Below, piece after piece: positions 23,901 through 31,253 of a stretch of DNA of 64,000 bases. The position numbers and the translations under genes were made by a program. This DNA comes from Arctopsyche grandis (taxonomy: Eukaryota; Arthropoda; Insecta; Trichoptera; Hydropsychidae): NCBI RefSeq assembly GCF_051622035.1, contig NC_135359.1, positions 26,937,501 to 27,001,500 of the forward strand. The letters are read 5' to 3'. Within the stretch, counting starts at the first letter, position 1, and every line of letters begins with the position of its first letter. The notes under the pieces are model-generated. The model ran no database searches. It had not been told where the DNA came from and was given only the letters and a program-made list of their open reading frames with translations.

Positions 23901-25882
23901 AAACCGTGAAATATGCAGCACGCATGCATGCTATAATTGCATGTCAAATGGAATTTCAGCTGTACCCAATGGACATTCAATCTTGTCCAATATATATTGA
24001 AAGTTGTAAGTATCTATGAAGATGGGATAAACGGGAAGGGGTCCAACCAATAAGACAATAATTATCTTGAAAATGAACGCTCATTAGAAGTTAAATATTA
24101 ACTAAATAATAAAACGGAACTACTCACAATAGCATTTTGCCATAAAGTCATGTTTTTAAGATTCATTCGGGTGAGCTCATCACTAGTTCCAAAAATCCAG
24201 AGATTATTACCGAGGAAATTGATAGGATACTGACCGACAACATTTATATGATGTCTTATAGATTTCATCTGATTGAGACTATTTTAAATAAACAATTTGA
24301 AAAAATTGCAATTTCACACACTTTGTTTTTATTTACTTGCTGAATATTTACTTTTTAATTTAAGTGTAAATTTTCAGATCATAATTGTCCAATTGTTAAC
24401 CCCAAATTTATTACTACATAATATAATATTAAAATTATATATTTAATACCGGTCTCCGTGACGGGCCGGAATGTGAAATGCTAGAAAACGCAAATATCGG
24501 AAGGCAAAGATCGAAAATCGAAAGATCAAAAAAAAAGGGTGCATGGTAAACGGTACATACTCACGTAAATACTCATTTAATTTGCGCGAGCAGGATACAA
24601 CAGGAACAAGAAGAACAGGCCTTTCCTCCCGTATTAATGTGCGCGCGCAGAATACGGGAGGAAAAGCCTGTTCCTCTTGTTCCTGTTGTATCCTGCTCGC
24701 GCAAATTAAGTGAGTATGTACCGTTTACCATGCACCATTTTTTTTTGATCTTTCGATTTTCGATCATTGCCTTTTGATATTTGCGTTTTCCGGCATTTCA
24801 CATTCCGGTCCATGAGTTAGACCCATTTAATACATATTATTTTTTTTGTAGTTTCATATAATAATCAAAAAGTAAGGTTGCGTTGGAACGATGCTGGAGT
24901 TACAATAAATCCAGAGCTGAAACTGCTACAGTATCATATGGGTGAGCCACTAAGACTCGACGAGACGGATGCTTATATGGTAGAAAAGGATGGTATGCTA
25001 ACATATGTATAGTTCTATTTAAAAAATAATATTTCTTCCATATAAAAACTATAAAAAGTATATTTTTACAGGTAATTACTCGCGTCTGGTGGTCTATTTC
25101 AGATTTGAAAGACAAATCGGACACCATTTGATACAAACTTTTGCACCGTCATCGTTAGTTGTAATGCTTTCTTGGTTCAGCTTTTGGTTGGATTTAGATG
25201 CAATCCCGGGGAGAGTAACATTACTAGTGACATGCATGTTGACTTTAGTTACAATGTTTACAGGTCTTCGTGCTGATATTCCTCCAGTGGCTTATGTTAA
25301 GGTATTTCTACATTAAAAAACGCTTAAATTTGAATACACACAATGTAAAATATTGACTTTTCGATTGATATTTAAGGCTTTAGATTTGTGGATGGCTGGA
25401 TGTATGGTGTTCGTATTCGCAGCTTTGGGAGAATTCGTAGTGGTTAAAGTACTTGATGTTCAATACCAAATAAATAAGAAGAAGACCCAAGACGGTCTGC
25501 CTAGAATCATTCCGGTGGTAAGATTATGCACTTTATAACACTTGATCATTAAATGATGTCGTTTTTAAACGTTTTAAAACAATTTTAGAGGATAAACTCA
25601 ACGGAAAAAGGAGGATGCAACACAGTGGCAGCTTGGGACAATGCCGGTGTGAGATGTAGAAAAGTAGAAGTAGTTTCGCCGTCAAATAGTACGGCAGGCC
25701 GTGGTATGGAGCGCAGACAGAGTATTTTGCAAGTGGCCTGGTTGGATTCAGATACTGGCCAAGAAAAAGTGTTGTGGAGAGAGATTGACAAGCTATCGCG
25801 CATGATTTTCCCAGCCGTCTTTTTACTTTTCGTTATTCTGTATTGGCCAGTTCTTATTTTGAAAACAAAGATGGTAGAGTAA
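14973..25882 (+). CDS. Cys-loop ligand-gated ion channel subunit (insect CG12344-type), 5'-incomplete
   Basis: This is a pentameric plasma-membrane channel subunit. I place eight exons by splice sites and codon phase: 14973-15049, 23428-23527, 23609-23763, 23850-24005, 24852-24992, 25072-25301, 25377-25517 and 25589-25882. They join in phase to 430 visible residues plus one split first codon; the signal-peptide exon(s) were not found. Family marks (visible-residue numbers) are loop A region LWHPDPYF, the Cys-loop cysteines C142 and C156 with 13 residues between, M1 about 227-248, M2 beginning P255-G-R and running VTLLVTCMLTLVTM, M3 about 288-309, and M4 (FPAVFLLFVILYWPVLIL) near the C-terminus. 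The sequence most resembles the insect group of anion-type orphan channels that includes Drosophila CG12344, from memory. The Gly in P-G-R, where classical anion channels have P-A-R, makes selectivity an inference. Intron 1 is 8378 bp and transposon-rich; intron 4 holds a hairpin MITE. Confidence 0.92.
15050..15640. other. 5' part of channel intron 1, GC-richer unique DNA
   Basis: The start of the large intron is less AT-rich than its surroundings, notably 15215-15560. No repeat or exon was recognised. Intronic regulatory sequence is possible, but nothing in the sequence proves it. Confidence 0.35.
15651..16514. mobile_element. PIF/Harbinger-like element, non-autonomous relic
   Basis: The termini are imperfect inverted repeats: left GGGCGAAAACATACAGTGAT, right (reverse complement) GGGCGAAATCACACAGTGGT. 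Right of the element lies TTA (16515-16517) and left lies TTG (15648-15650), a one-base-diverged 3-bp duplication. The subterminal block ATACACCATTATCGATCACT also occurs in the Harbinger element at 37776-39049 (near 38812), linking the two families. No transposase remains. A TTAACCCTCCC motif at 15857 may mark a further nested element, but I could not find its other end. Confidence 0.65.
16520..18050. other. channel intron 1, AT-rich with one dispersed repeat
   Basis: Apart from the 17205-17345 copy of the repeat at 3080-3235, I recognise nothing here. Several short overlapping frames at 16680-17213 on both strands lack domains. Confidence 0.45.
18056..19205 (+). mobile_element. pogo/Tigger-like (Tc1-mariner superfamily) transposon, decayed
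   Basis: The left end CAGTGGAACTTCGATTATCC and right end (reverse complement) CAGTAGAACCTCGATTATCC are inverted repeats, each flanked by the TA dinucleotide (18054-18055 and 19206-19207). A broken transposase N-terminus lies inside. A CCGGGTA-family fragment (18661-18870) and the first GC-rich block are also internal. The right end recurs at 19614 and 20039 because the 3' part has been tandemly copied. Confidence 0.75.
18268..18640 (+). pseudogene. pogo-type transposase N-terminal DNA-binding domain, frameshifted
   Basis: The first frame (18268-18375) begins MEKKIITKRVVLSLKEKI, the start of a CENP-B/pogo helix-turn-helix. A shift near 18360 moves into a second frame with NKYGVGTSTISDIKK, the recognition-helix signature. 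After this the protein continues only to about 18637. No DDD catalytic domain is present. In full elements this domain binds the terminal repeats. The gene is clearly dead. Confidence 0.8.
18840..20045. repeat. three tandem copies of the pogo 3' part with GC-rich blocks
   Basis: Units end at 19205, 19614 and 20039 (spacings 409 and 425 bp). Each carries two copies of ACAAAGTCTCTTTCGAAATT flanking a strongly GC-rich block (about 18904-18981, 19316-19392, 19730-19808) of the type GGCGGCTCCCCCGGGG. Each then has an AT-rich part and the pogo terminus. About 50 bp of flank beginning TATTTTGTAATACGAAATTT is also copied, so this is a tandem duplication of the locus and not repeated transposition. 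Pro-rich frames inside it are artefacts. Confidence 0.85.
20105..20483. mobile_element. long-hairpin MITE, 9-bp target duplication, copy 1
   Basis: The whole 379-bp element is a near-perfect inverted repeat with arms of about 170-180 bp and a GC-rich loop near 20290-20312. It is flanked by exact 9-bp duplications ACATATATT (20096-20104 and 20484-20492). Termini are GGATCTACGTGACGAGACAG and (reverse complement) CGGTCTCCGTGACGAGACAG. The 9-bp duplication is typical of Mutator-like elements, so that is my tentative class. It lies in channel intron 1. Frames inside, such as 20126-20371, only reflect the palindrome. Confidence 0.93.
20722..20930 (-). CDS. candidate internal exon of an unidentified gene (nested, opposite strand)
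   Basis: A GC-richer - strand frame is open from about 20951 and reads ...VYDLQIDLRAVGQLNGQRGQ... to ...HRTKVVLDYWK. It stops at a good donor (TATTGGAAG followed by gtgaaatc). Candidate acceptors (AG at gagcag or ggacag) lie near 20900, without a strong pyrimidine tract. The peptide looks like alternating extracellular beta strands with one N-x-T site (NKT). I do not recognise the family and found no partner exons. It sits inside intron 1 of the channel on the other strand. It may also be a chance open frame in a conserved non-coding block. Confidence 0.3.
21198..21780 (-). mobile_element. 5'-truncated LINE fragment
   Basis: On the - strand it reads the last part of a Jockey-type reverse transcriptase ORF (KLHAIYNIPFVTDITNKLTS... 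SIPFRYKHRLPKYNLL, 21467-21655, with further homologous codons upstream to about 21760 in a shifted frame). The 3' UTR follows, shared with 610-850. The coding part is broken by stops. Confidence 0.75.
21784..21990 (-). mobile_element. solo LTR-like sequence, relative of the LTRs at 33.5-35.2 kb
   Basis: Read on the - strand it contains CATGGTCGAGTTTCGGTCAC, the inverted-symmetry motif CGAGTTGGGACCAACTCGGC, an AATAAA-like box and the 3' end CCAGTCGTCTCATTCGTCCC followed by ACCCCCATA. These align in order with the LTR at 33527-33688. Exact borders and target duplication were not resolved. Confidence 0.6.
22000..22770 (+). mobile_element. dispersed element 'B', copy 1 (interrupted by a solo LTR)
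   Basis: It starts near ACTCGTAGAGTTTGTCAGCT and runs through TCTCCCTCACACGCGATCTC, an ATGGAGTATTTTCAAACG block and a GAAGAGGC block into an A-rich end. A second copy lies at 54271-55460. In both places an ACTAGTG-family element follows immediately. The small frame at 22330-22515 is broken in the other copy, so I do not treat it as a gene. Confidence 0.7.
22534..22690 (-). mobile_element. solo LTR with 4-bp target duplication
   Basis: The 157-bp sequence reads TGTGGTGGCTCTACGACATG...CGCCCCATA on the - strand and is flanked by ATAA on both sides (22530-22533, 22691-22694). The equivalent place in the second copy of element B (about 55365-55385) has an uninterrupted (ATA)n stretch, giving an empty site. 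It shares the CGAGTTGGGACCAACTCGGC motif with the other LTRs. Confidence 0.85.
22777..23268 (+). mobile_element. ACTAGTG-family element, copy 2
   Basis: It runs from ACTAGTGTTGTACCCGATGA through AGATGGCACTAAATGCTCAG and AATCGAAACGACTATTATAG to a GACAGACAGACAGA tail and a short TA run. The stretch CGACTATTATAGTACGGCG at about 23208-23226 is the intact, unoccupied version of the Harbinger MITE insertion site at 43425. Confidence 0.75.
24450..24824. mobile_element. long-hairpin MITE, 9-bp target duplication, copy 2
   Basis: It has the same 375-bp near-palindrome as 20105-20483 and is flanked by exact 9-bp ATTTAATAC duplications (24441-24449, 24825-24833). It lies in channel intron 4 (24006-24851), only 27 bp upstream of the next exon. 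Its transcript would form a very stable hairpin next to the splice acceptor. Confidence 0.93.
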
Positions 25883-26142
25883 ATTCGGTTGCTTTATTTG
25901 GGATTATAGGTTGTGCTAAGTTAGTTATTTTATTTTATTTAAAATAATACATATGTGGTAATCCGCACAAAAGTATTATTATGAATAGTATAAATGAAAA
26001 GTATTATTGTGGATAGAACAGCAGCGGAGATCGATCAACAGTAAGCTGTCGACTGTAAGAGTGTCTAGTTTTAAACCATTATACACCAAATATGTAAAAA
26101 TTGGTATACCTAGTTCACTCTTATATTTTAACGTTTTGAGTG

Positions 26143-26148
26143 AATAAA
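26143..26148 (+). terminator. polyadenylation signal of the channel gene (AATAAA)
   Basis: This is an AATAAA within TGAATAAAAGTCAG, about 260 bp after the channel stop codon. It is the first good candidate downstream and would give a short 3' UTR. Confidence 0.55.
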
Positions 26149-26755
26149 AGTCAGAATCAAAATGTTCTTGTACATTATGTTAGGTATTTGTATTTGTTTA
26201 AAATAATAATTTATGAATACCACTAAAACTAATGAGTATTTTTTGATAAATAATCCAGAGATAGATTTTATATTCAAATTCAATCCAGACGCAGATTTTA
26301 TTTTAAATAAAAAACTGATTATTTTGATTATATTCTATTATTATAAAAAAATATTCGTGACATGGTTTGAAATCACCATTGTGATGTGATAAAAATAGAC
26401 AGAGCTTATAGAGATATATACTCATTTCATTTTGGCTAAGTCGTATGAAAATTTTAACGATTACATACATTATTGGATGCAAAACATAGAAATCATTCTG
26501 ACTGAGGTGAAGATTAATTGGACCAATGTATCAGAAGAGCTAGGTGTGGATTATGGTGAAGTGGGTTAATCGTCCTTCAATATTGCCTACTTTGAAAGTT
26601 ATCGATAGTAATGTGAGGAATTGCAGAGATTTGCATTGAAGATTTTGCTTCCAATTATTAAGAAAGCGCTATATAGTAAAATAAATTTGATTATAAATTT
26701 TATAAGAATACATTAATAAATAATTTTAATAATAATATTAAATATATATATATTT

Positions 26756-27262
26756 GGGGGGACGGAAAGTAATCAAAAAAATATTCTTAAATTCCCCGTC
26801 TATGCAATTTTCCTATGCGACAAATATAGACCATGGACAGCTAATCTTCGAACGATAATTCCTGGATGGTTTGATGAGGATCTGATTCCACTATTGACGT
26901 CAGGATATTATAATCTAATTTTTGAGCTATCTCCTTGATGTCCCTATTCCCATTTTTAAATTGTTTATACCATGATGACACTTGTTTACTTTCAAAATAT
27001 CCCTGTAAGTATCGGTGATTTTTTTCACTGCTTCGTTTGCCTTCATTACTTGGTCTTACATAAACAACATAAAATGACGCAAGTGCCCTTGGTCTCAACA
27101 TCTTTCCTCAGGTAGAAAACAAAATGTTTTAAGCGTAAACAATAAATTTACAATAATAACTTCAACATAATATGAAAACTTAAGTGTTTACTGGAACGTG
27201 TCTCGACACAAACTGACTGCGAAAGAGCTCGGCGAAAAATTTTGATTACTTTTCGGTCCCCC
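26756..27262 (-). mobile_element. internally deleted mariner element
   Basis: The inverted termini are GGGGGGACGGAAAGTAATCA and, on the other end, GGGGGACCGAAAAGTAATCA. The 507-bp body keeps only transposase fragments on the - strand. Length is less than half of a full mariner (about 1.3 kb). Confidence 0.75.
26841..27101 (-). pseudogene. mariner transposase remnant
   Basis: The frame contains VSSWYKQFKNGNRDIKE, the end of the first helix-turn-helix, and later SIVESDPHQTIQELSFED, the start of the second. About 30-40 residues between them (the GRP linker region) are deleted, and nothing of the DDD catalytic domain remains. The remnant is non-functional. Confidence 0.75.
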
Positions 27263-28581
27263 TGATTATATATACATATATATTAATTATTTATTAAAGT
27301 TACCTCGAATAATTTTAAGAATTTTTCGTAAATAGCTTTATTTTAATATTGTACAATAGCAAATATAAGCGGAGAAAAGATTTTTTTTTAATATATGAAA
27401 AATAAAAACAGTCGTCCGAGTATTTTACATACTTTTAATAAACTTTCATGCTTATTCGTATTATTTGGTGCTATAATATATAAATACAAAGCCCCCCCCC
27501 CCCCTTGTTTATATTAAAATGTTTATATTGAACAATTACAACTTCAAGTAGATAGTTTTTGCTAAAGTTAAATTGAAATATATTATAATATTTGCTATTT
27601 AATTCCAAGTCATTTAAGATTTATCGTTGTACCTGTTATTGATATTAGAATTTATTGATTACAACAATATTCATCCCTTTAGGACTGTTTGTACATAATA
27701 CAAATATCGTTATTAAACATTGAAGATAAACAATTGAAAATCACACAATAAATGTACCTTTTATTTATATCATGTTAAATTATTATATATATAGTAAAAT
27801 ATACACATCTTAATAATTTTTGATGTTTGATAATATTATCTGATTGTGTACAACAGTCTAATACTTATTTTTAAACCACGCAGATGTCTTACAGAAACAT
27901 CTTTTTCAATGAAAACAAAGAAATGTATGCAAAAATTATACTTTCGTCACATATGTAAATATGTATATTTTTATTATAAGTGTAAGAGAAGAAGCAAATA
28001 TTTTATTGATGTTATAAATCAATTTTTCATTTTTAATCAAAGCGGTTGAATGTGTATAATGTGCCACAGATTACGTTCAAATAAAACATAGATCTTTTTA
28101 ATAAGAAGCGAAATATAACTGACATTTAATAGAATTTGTTAATGTTGAAAATGTTTCATCCCAAAGTTTTATGCTCCAATCGATAAAATTAAAAAAGTCA
28201 TGTTATATATTCAATCTCTTTGGTTTTTATTGTTAAAAACATAATGATGTAGTAAGCCATCATAATATTTTTGGTACTGAATAGAATAAAAGAAGTTAGG
28301 TATAAAAGTTATATAAAAATAATTATAAAAAAATAAAACAATGTTTGTCTTTCACAATATTCTGTTTTATGCACAAATTTAACAAATAGAAACTACATTA
28401 AATAATGTTTTACGGATATATCATTCGGAGGATATTACATAAAGAATAAATTTTTATGAAATTTACTATAAATTGCATTTAAATTAAGATCTTTGTATTT
28501 TTACTAAGCTTTTTTGAAATGAAAAAAATATTATATATAATACGCATACATTAATTTGCGCTGATATTTAAAATTTATATT
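27263..28581. other. AT-rich DNA without recognised gene
   Basis: Nothing was recognised except a run of 13 C at 27492-27504. The 67-codon frame at 27846 is Lys/Tyr-rich low-complexity sequence. Confidence 0.5.
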
Positions 28582-28590
28582 AAATTATAC

Positions 28591-28828
28591 GGTGACCGGA
28601 AAAATGCACTCTCGAGTCATTCAAACTTTCAAAGATGCTCAAGGAGAACTAGCGCAATAGAACTCCACAAAAAAGCGTCAAGGGGTATTTGGATGTTATC
28701 CGAGGGTGCTAACCTTTTCATTTTTGTGGAATTCTATTGCGTAAGTTCTTTTTGAACAGCTTTGGAAATTATGACTTCTCGAAACTACGCTACTATTCAG
28801 TGCAATTTAGTGCATCTTTCCGGGAACC
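28591..28828. mobile_element. MITE with 9-bp target duplication (second family), copy 1
   Basis: The termini are GGTGACCGGAAAAATGCAC and, at the other end, GTGCATCTTTCCGGGAACC. Internal inverted segments include CTCAAGGAGAACTAGCGCAA. It is flanked by exact AAATTATAC duplications (28582-28590, 28829-28837). The 9-bp duplication again suggests a Mutator-like origin. There is no coding capacity. Confidence 0.9.
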
Positions 28829-29305
28829 AAATTATACATATGTACATAGAAACAAAATGTTTTAAAATGTGAATGTTCTCTTCCGTGATATAATTCAAAT
28901 TGTTGCAATGTCATCGAATACATGTAATTGATTTGGTTTTCATTTGACGATAGTATAAAAGATGCGGCTTATATGTATTTCTTTAAGAAAAAATCTGTTA
29001 TATCAAAAACAATATGTGTACTGTAAACTGATTCATTGAATACTTCAAATTTGGTCTGAGTCATAAGTGCCCAATAAACTATACATATGTTGCAGAATGA
29101 TTTTTTTCTTATCTATAGAGAATAAGAGCAATGTTTTTTTATACAAATTTCGTAATCAAAACTACATTCCTTTGTAAGAAAATCACATATTAATTTCCTT
29201 GACAAAAATATTGAAAACGTGGTTAGAATTTCACTGTAAAAATTAAAAATATGACATGAACGGGGGAAAGCATTTAACTTTTCGTCGGGCGAATTTGATC
29301 AAGAA

Positions 29306-29441
29306 GATTTAGTCATCTGGCGTTCCCAATAGTTTCCCTTTTTTAACGTGCTCCAGCATAAACTTTCCAATTACCTTGTCCTTGACCTTCACTATGGGAA
29401 GTTGTTTAAAAAATCTCATATCGCCGAAACTCGTTACACTT
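29306..29441 (-). CDS. candidate small ORF or terminal exon, unknown product
   Basis: On the - strand an ATG opens a 36-codon frame beginning MRFFKQLPIVKVKDKV and ending KKGKLLGTPDD before TAA. The codons look gene-like: Lys as AAG and AAA, mixed third positions, GC content above the flanks. Just upstream (29441) is an AG acceptor after GTACCTTAAG. Farther upstream, beyond the hAT element, is a donor CTCCAG/gtaagt near 29972. If both are used, the pre-insertion intron would be about 62 bp and now carries the transposon. I do not recognise the peptide. It could equally be the 3' exon of a larger gene or a remnant. Confidence 0.3.
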
Positions 29442-29479
29442 AAGGTACGTAATGCGCAAAGTGTACGTAGGGATTTCCC

Positions 29480-29943
29480 CAGGGCCGCTCTAAGGGATGA
29501 TTTAAGGGTGCAGAACACCCGGACGCACAAGCCTCAAAAAAAAATTATACCGACAGCTTCCGTTAAACAAAAATCGAAATAAATATGCGACGTTGCCAAA
29601 GTCTACGTTTCGTGTGCAAAAGTGTGGAAAAAAAGCAGCCACGGCAGAAATGTAATGCACATAGACATGTATACACGTTCAATAATTAATATCAGATAAT
29701 AATTAGATCGAAAGTAAAATTAAATTGTCAATAATTTAAGTCTTTATTGAGTTACATCAGTTAATATAGGTATAGATATTACTTTAAGATATAATATAAA
29801 TATAACTACGAAAGGCCTTCAATTTTGAATTATAAATATATTACAATATTTTCTTTTTATTATCATTTTATAATTTTTTGGGGGGCGGGGGGCGCAAATT
29901 TTGGATTTGCATCGGGGCGCCAACTACCCTTAGAGCGGCCCTG
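29480..29943. mobile_element. non-autonomous hAT element
   Basis: The termini are CAGGGCCGCTCTAAGGG and its inverted copy CCCTTAGAGCGGCCCTG. The flanking 8-bp duplication is GATTTCCC (29472-29479) and GATCTCCC (29944-29951), with one mismatch. An 8-bp duplication with CAG..CTG ends is diagnostic of hAT. There is no transposase. Confidence 0.9.
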
Positions 29944-30571
29944 GATCTCCCAACTATTATTATTCACTTACCTGGAGTCAAAGGGAACGCGACGGCTGCT
30001 AAGACTGTTTTTTATTGTTGGAATTGTCTATTTACCAAAGAAATATCAAATATGATAGTAAAGTACACTAACTAATCAGTAAATAGAAACCATCAGGAAC
30101 TAATTTTCCAGAGATAGGGATATCAAACTCACGGATGTAATCGAAATGAGAGCTTTTATTTGATAGCTGTATCTAGCAGGGGCATACAGAGGATATCAGC
30201 AAAGTCTCAAGGAACTTTGGTGATAAGACGGTGATGTTGAATTAGGTTTAAATGTGTGCCCATCAAGCACATTGCGCCAGAACTCAGCAGTCATCGTATT
30301 GCGCCCGACGGAAGGTTAATTTGCCAATAAAAGACTATGCCCTACCTAGCTGCCCTAATCTTAAGAGAAGAAGAATGCCAATCAGAAATCTGCAGAAGAA
30401 TAGGAATGGCGAAAACGGCGATGATCAGTCTGACAACGAAAATCCATCTGGTGCAATATCTGGTACAATAGACATTGCAAAAAGGAGAAAGGGACATGTT
30501 AGATGCCTTTGAAATGTGCTGCTGGAGGTGAATGTTGCGCATTCCATGGTCTGCAAGAAGCACAAACGTCT

Positions 30572-30746
30572 GGTGACCGAAAAAATGCACTCGAGATAGT
30601 TGCACTCTCGAGACATCCAAACTTTCAAAGATGCCCAAGGAGAACTAACGCAATTGAATACCACAGAGCCTTTGAAAATTAGGACTTATTACTAAATTAG
30701 AACTGCGCCACTATTCAGTGCAATTTAGTGCATTTTTCCGGGAACC
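30572..30746. mobile_element. MITE with 9-bp target duplication (second family), copy 2
   Basis: It is a 175-bp relative of 28591-28828 with the same termini. It is flanked by exact CAAACGTCT duplications (30563-30571, 30747-30755) and inserted in the LINE relic. Confidence 0.9.
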
Positions 30747-30814
30747 CAAACGTCTCTATCCTCAAAGAGCTGGCAGTTTCAGAGACTCCACAGCTGGTAT
30801 AAAAGGGATTCTAT

Positions 30815-31017
30815 CAGTGGCGGCTCGTGAGAATTCATAGGGGGGGGAGGCTGCAGAGATTAATCGGGCTGTAATAGCCATACCAGTGATCAAATGCAGA
30901 CAAAAATAGCATGAATATGTACTATACTTCAGTCCATATGGAGGGCAAAAATAGCATGCATTTGTACTATACTGGGAGGGCTGCAGCCCCGCAGCCCATA
31001 TAGACGAGCCACCACTG
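30815..31017. mobile_element. non-autonomous hAT element (CAGTGGCGGCTCGT type)
   Basis: The termini are CAGTGGCGGCTCGT and ACGAGCCACCACTG. Perfect 8-bp GATTCTAT duplications flank it (30807-30814, 31018-31025). Internally it has a direct repeat of GCAAAAATAGCATG-like segments. It is inserted in the LINE relic, which lies just downstream (3') of the zinc-finger gene. Confidence 0.92.
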
Positions 31018-31253
31018 GATTCTATCCTACTTTGGTCAGATTGCCAAGAAAAATGTAGATAACCTCGAGAAGCTGGTAGTCACCGGAACACTAAAGCGAC
31101 GGGATGGTCAGATCAAATAAAAAAACTGATAGGATTGTCCCTAAGCAATGCATTTAACTGGTGCAGGACTGAGAAAAGTGGAATTAGATCGCTCACCGGA
31201 TCCATTGATCAAAATGAAAAAGAAGAATTTGCCAATACGATTAGATAAATTTT

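Larger units (their letters stand above)
30470..31235 (+). pseudogene. LINE reverse-transcriptase C-terminal relic, split by two MITEs
   Basis: In pieces on the + strand one reads the end of an RT ORF: LDAFEM and a Trp-rich CCWR segment, then LRIPW and ARSTNV up to 30571. After the MITE it resumes with SILKELAV, and after the hAT element with NVDNLEKLVVTGTL followed by RRDGQIK. The same C-terminal pattern occurs on the - strand at 46922-47800. The frames are full of stops. Two insertions (30572-30746 and 30815-31017) separate the pieces, and removing one target duplication for each restores collinearity. Confidence 0.7.
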
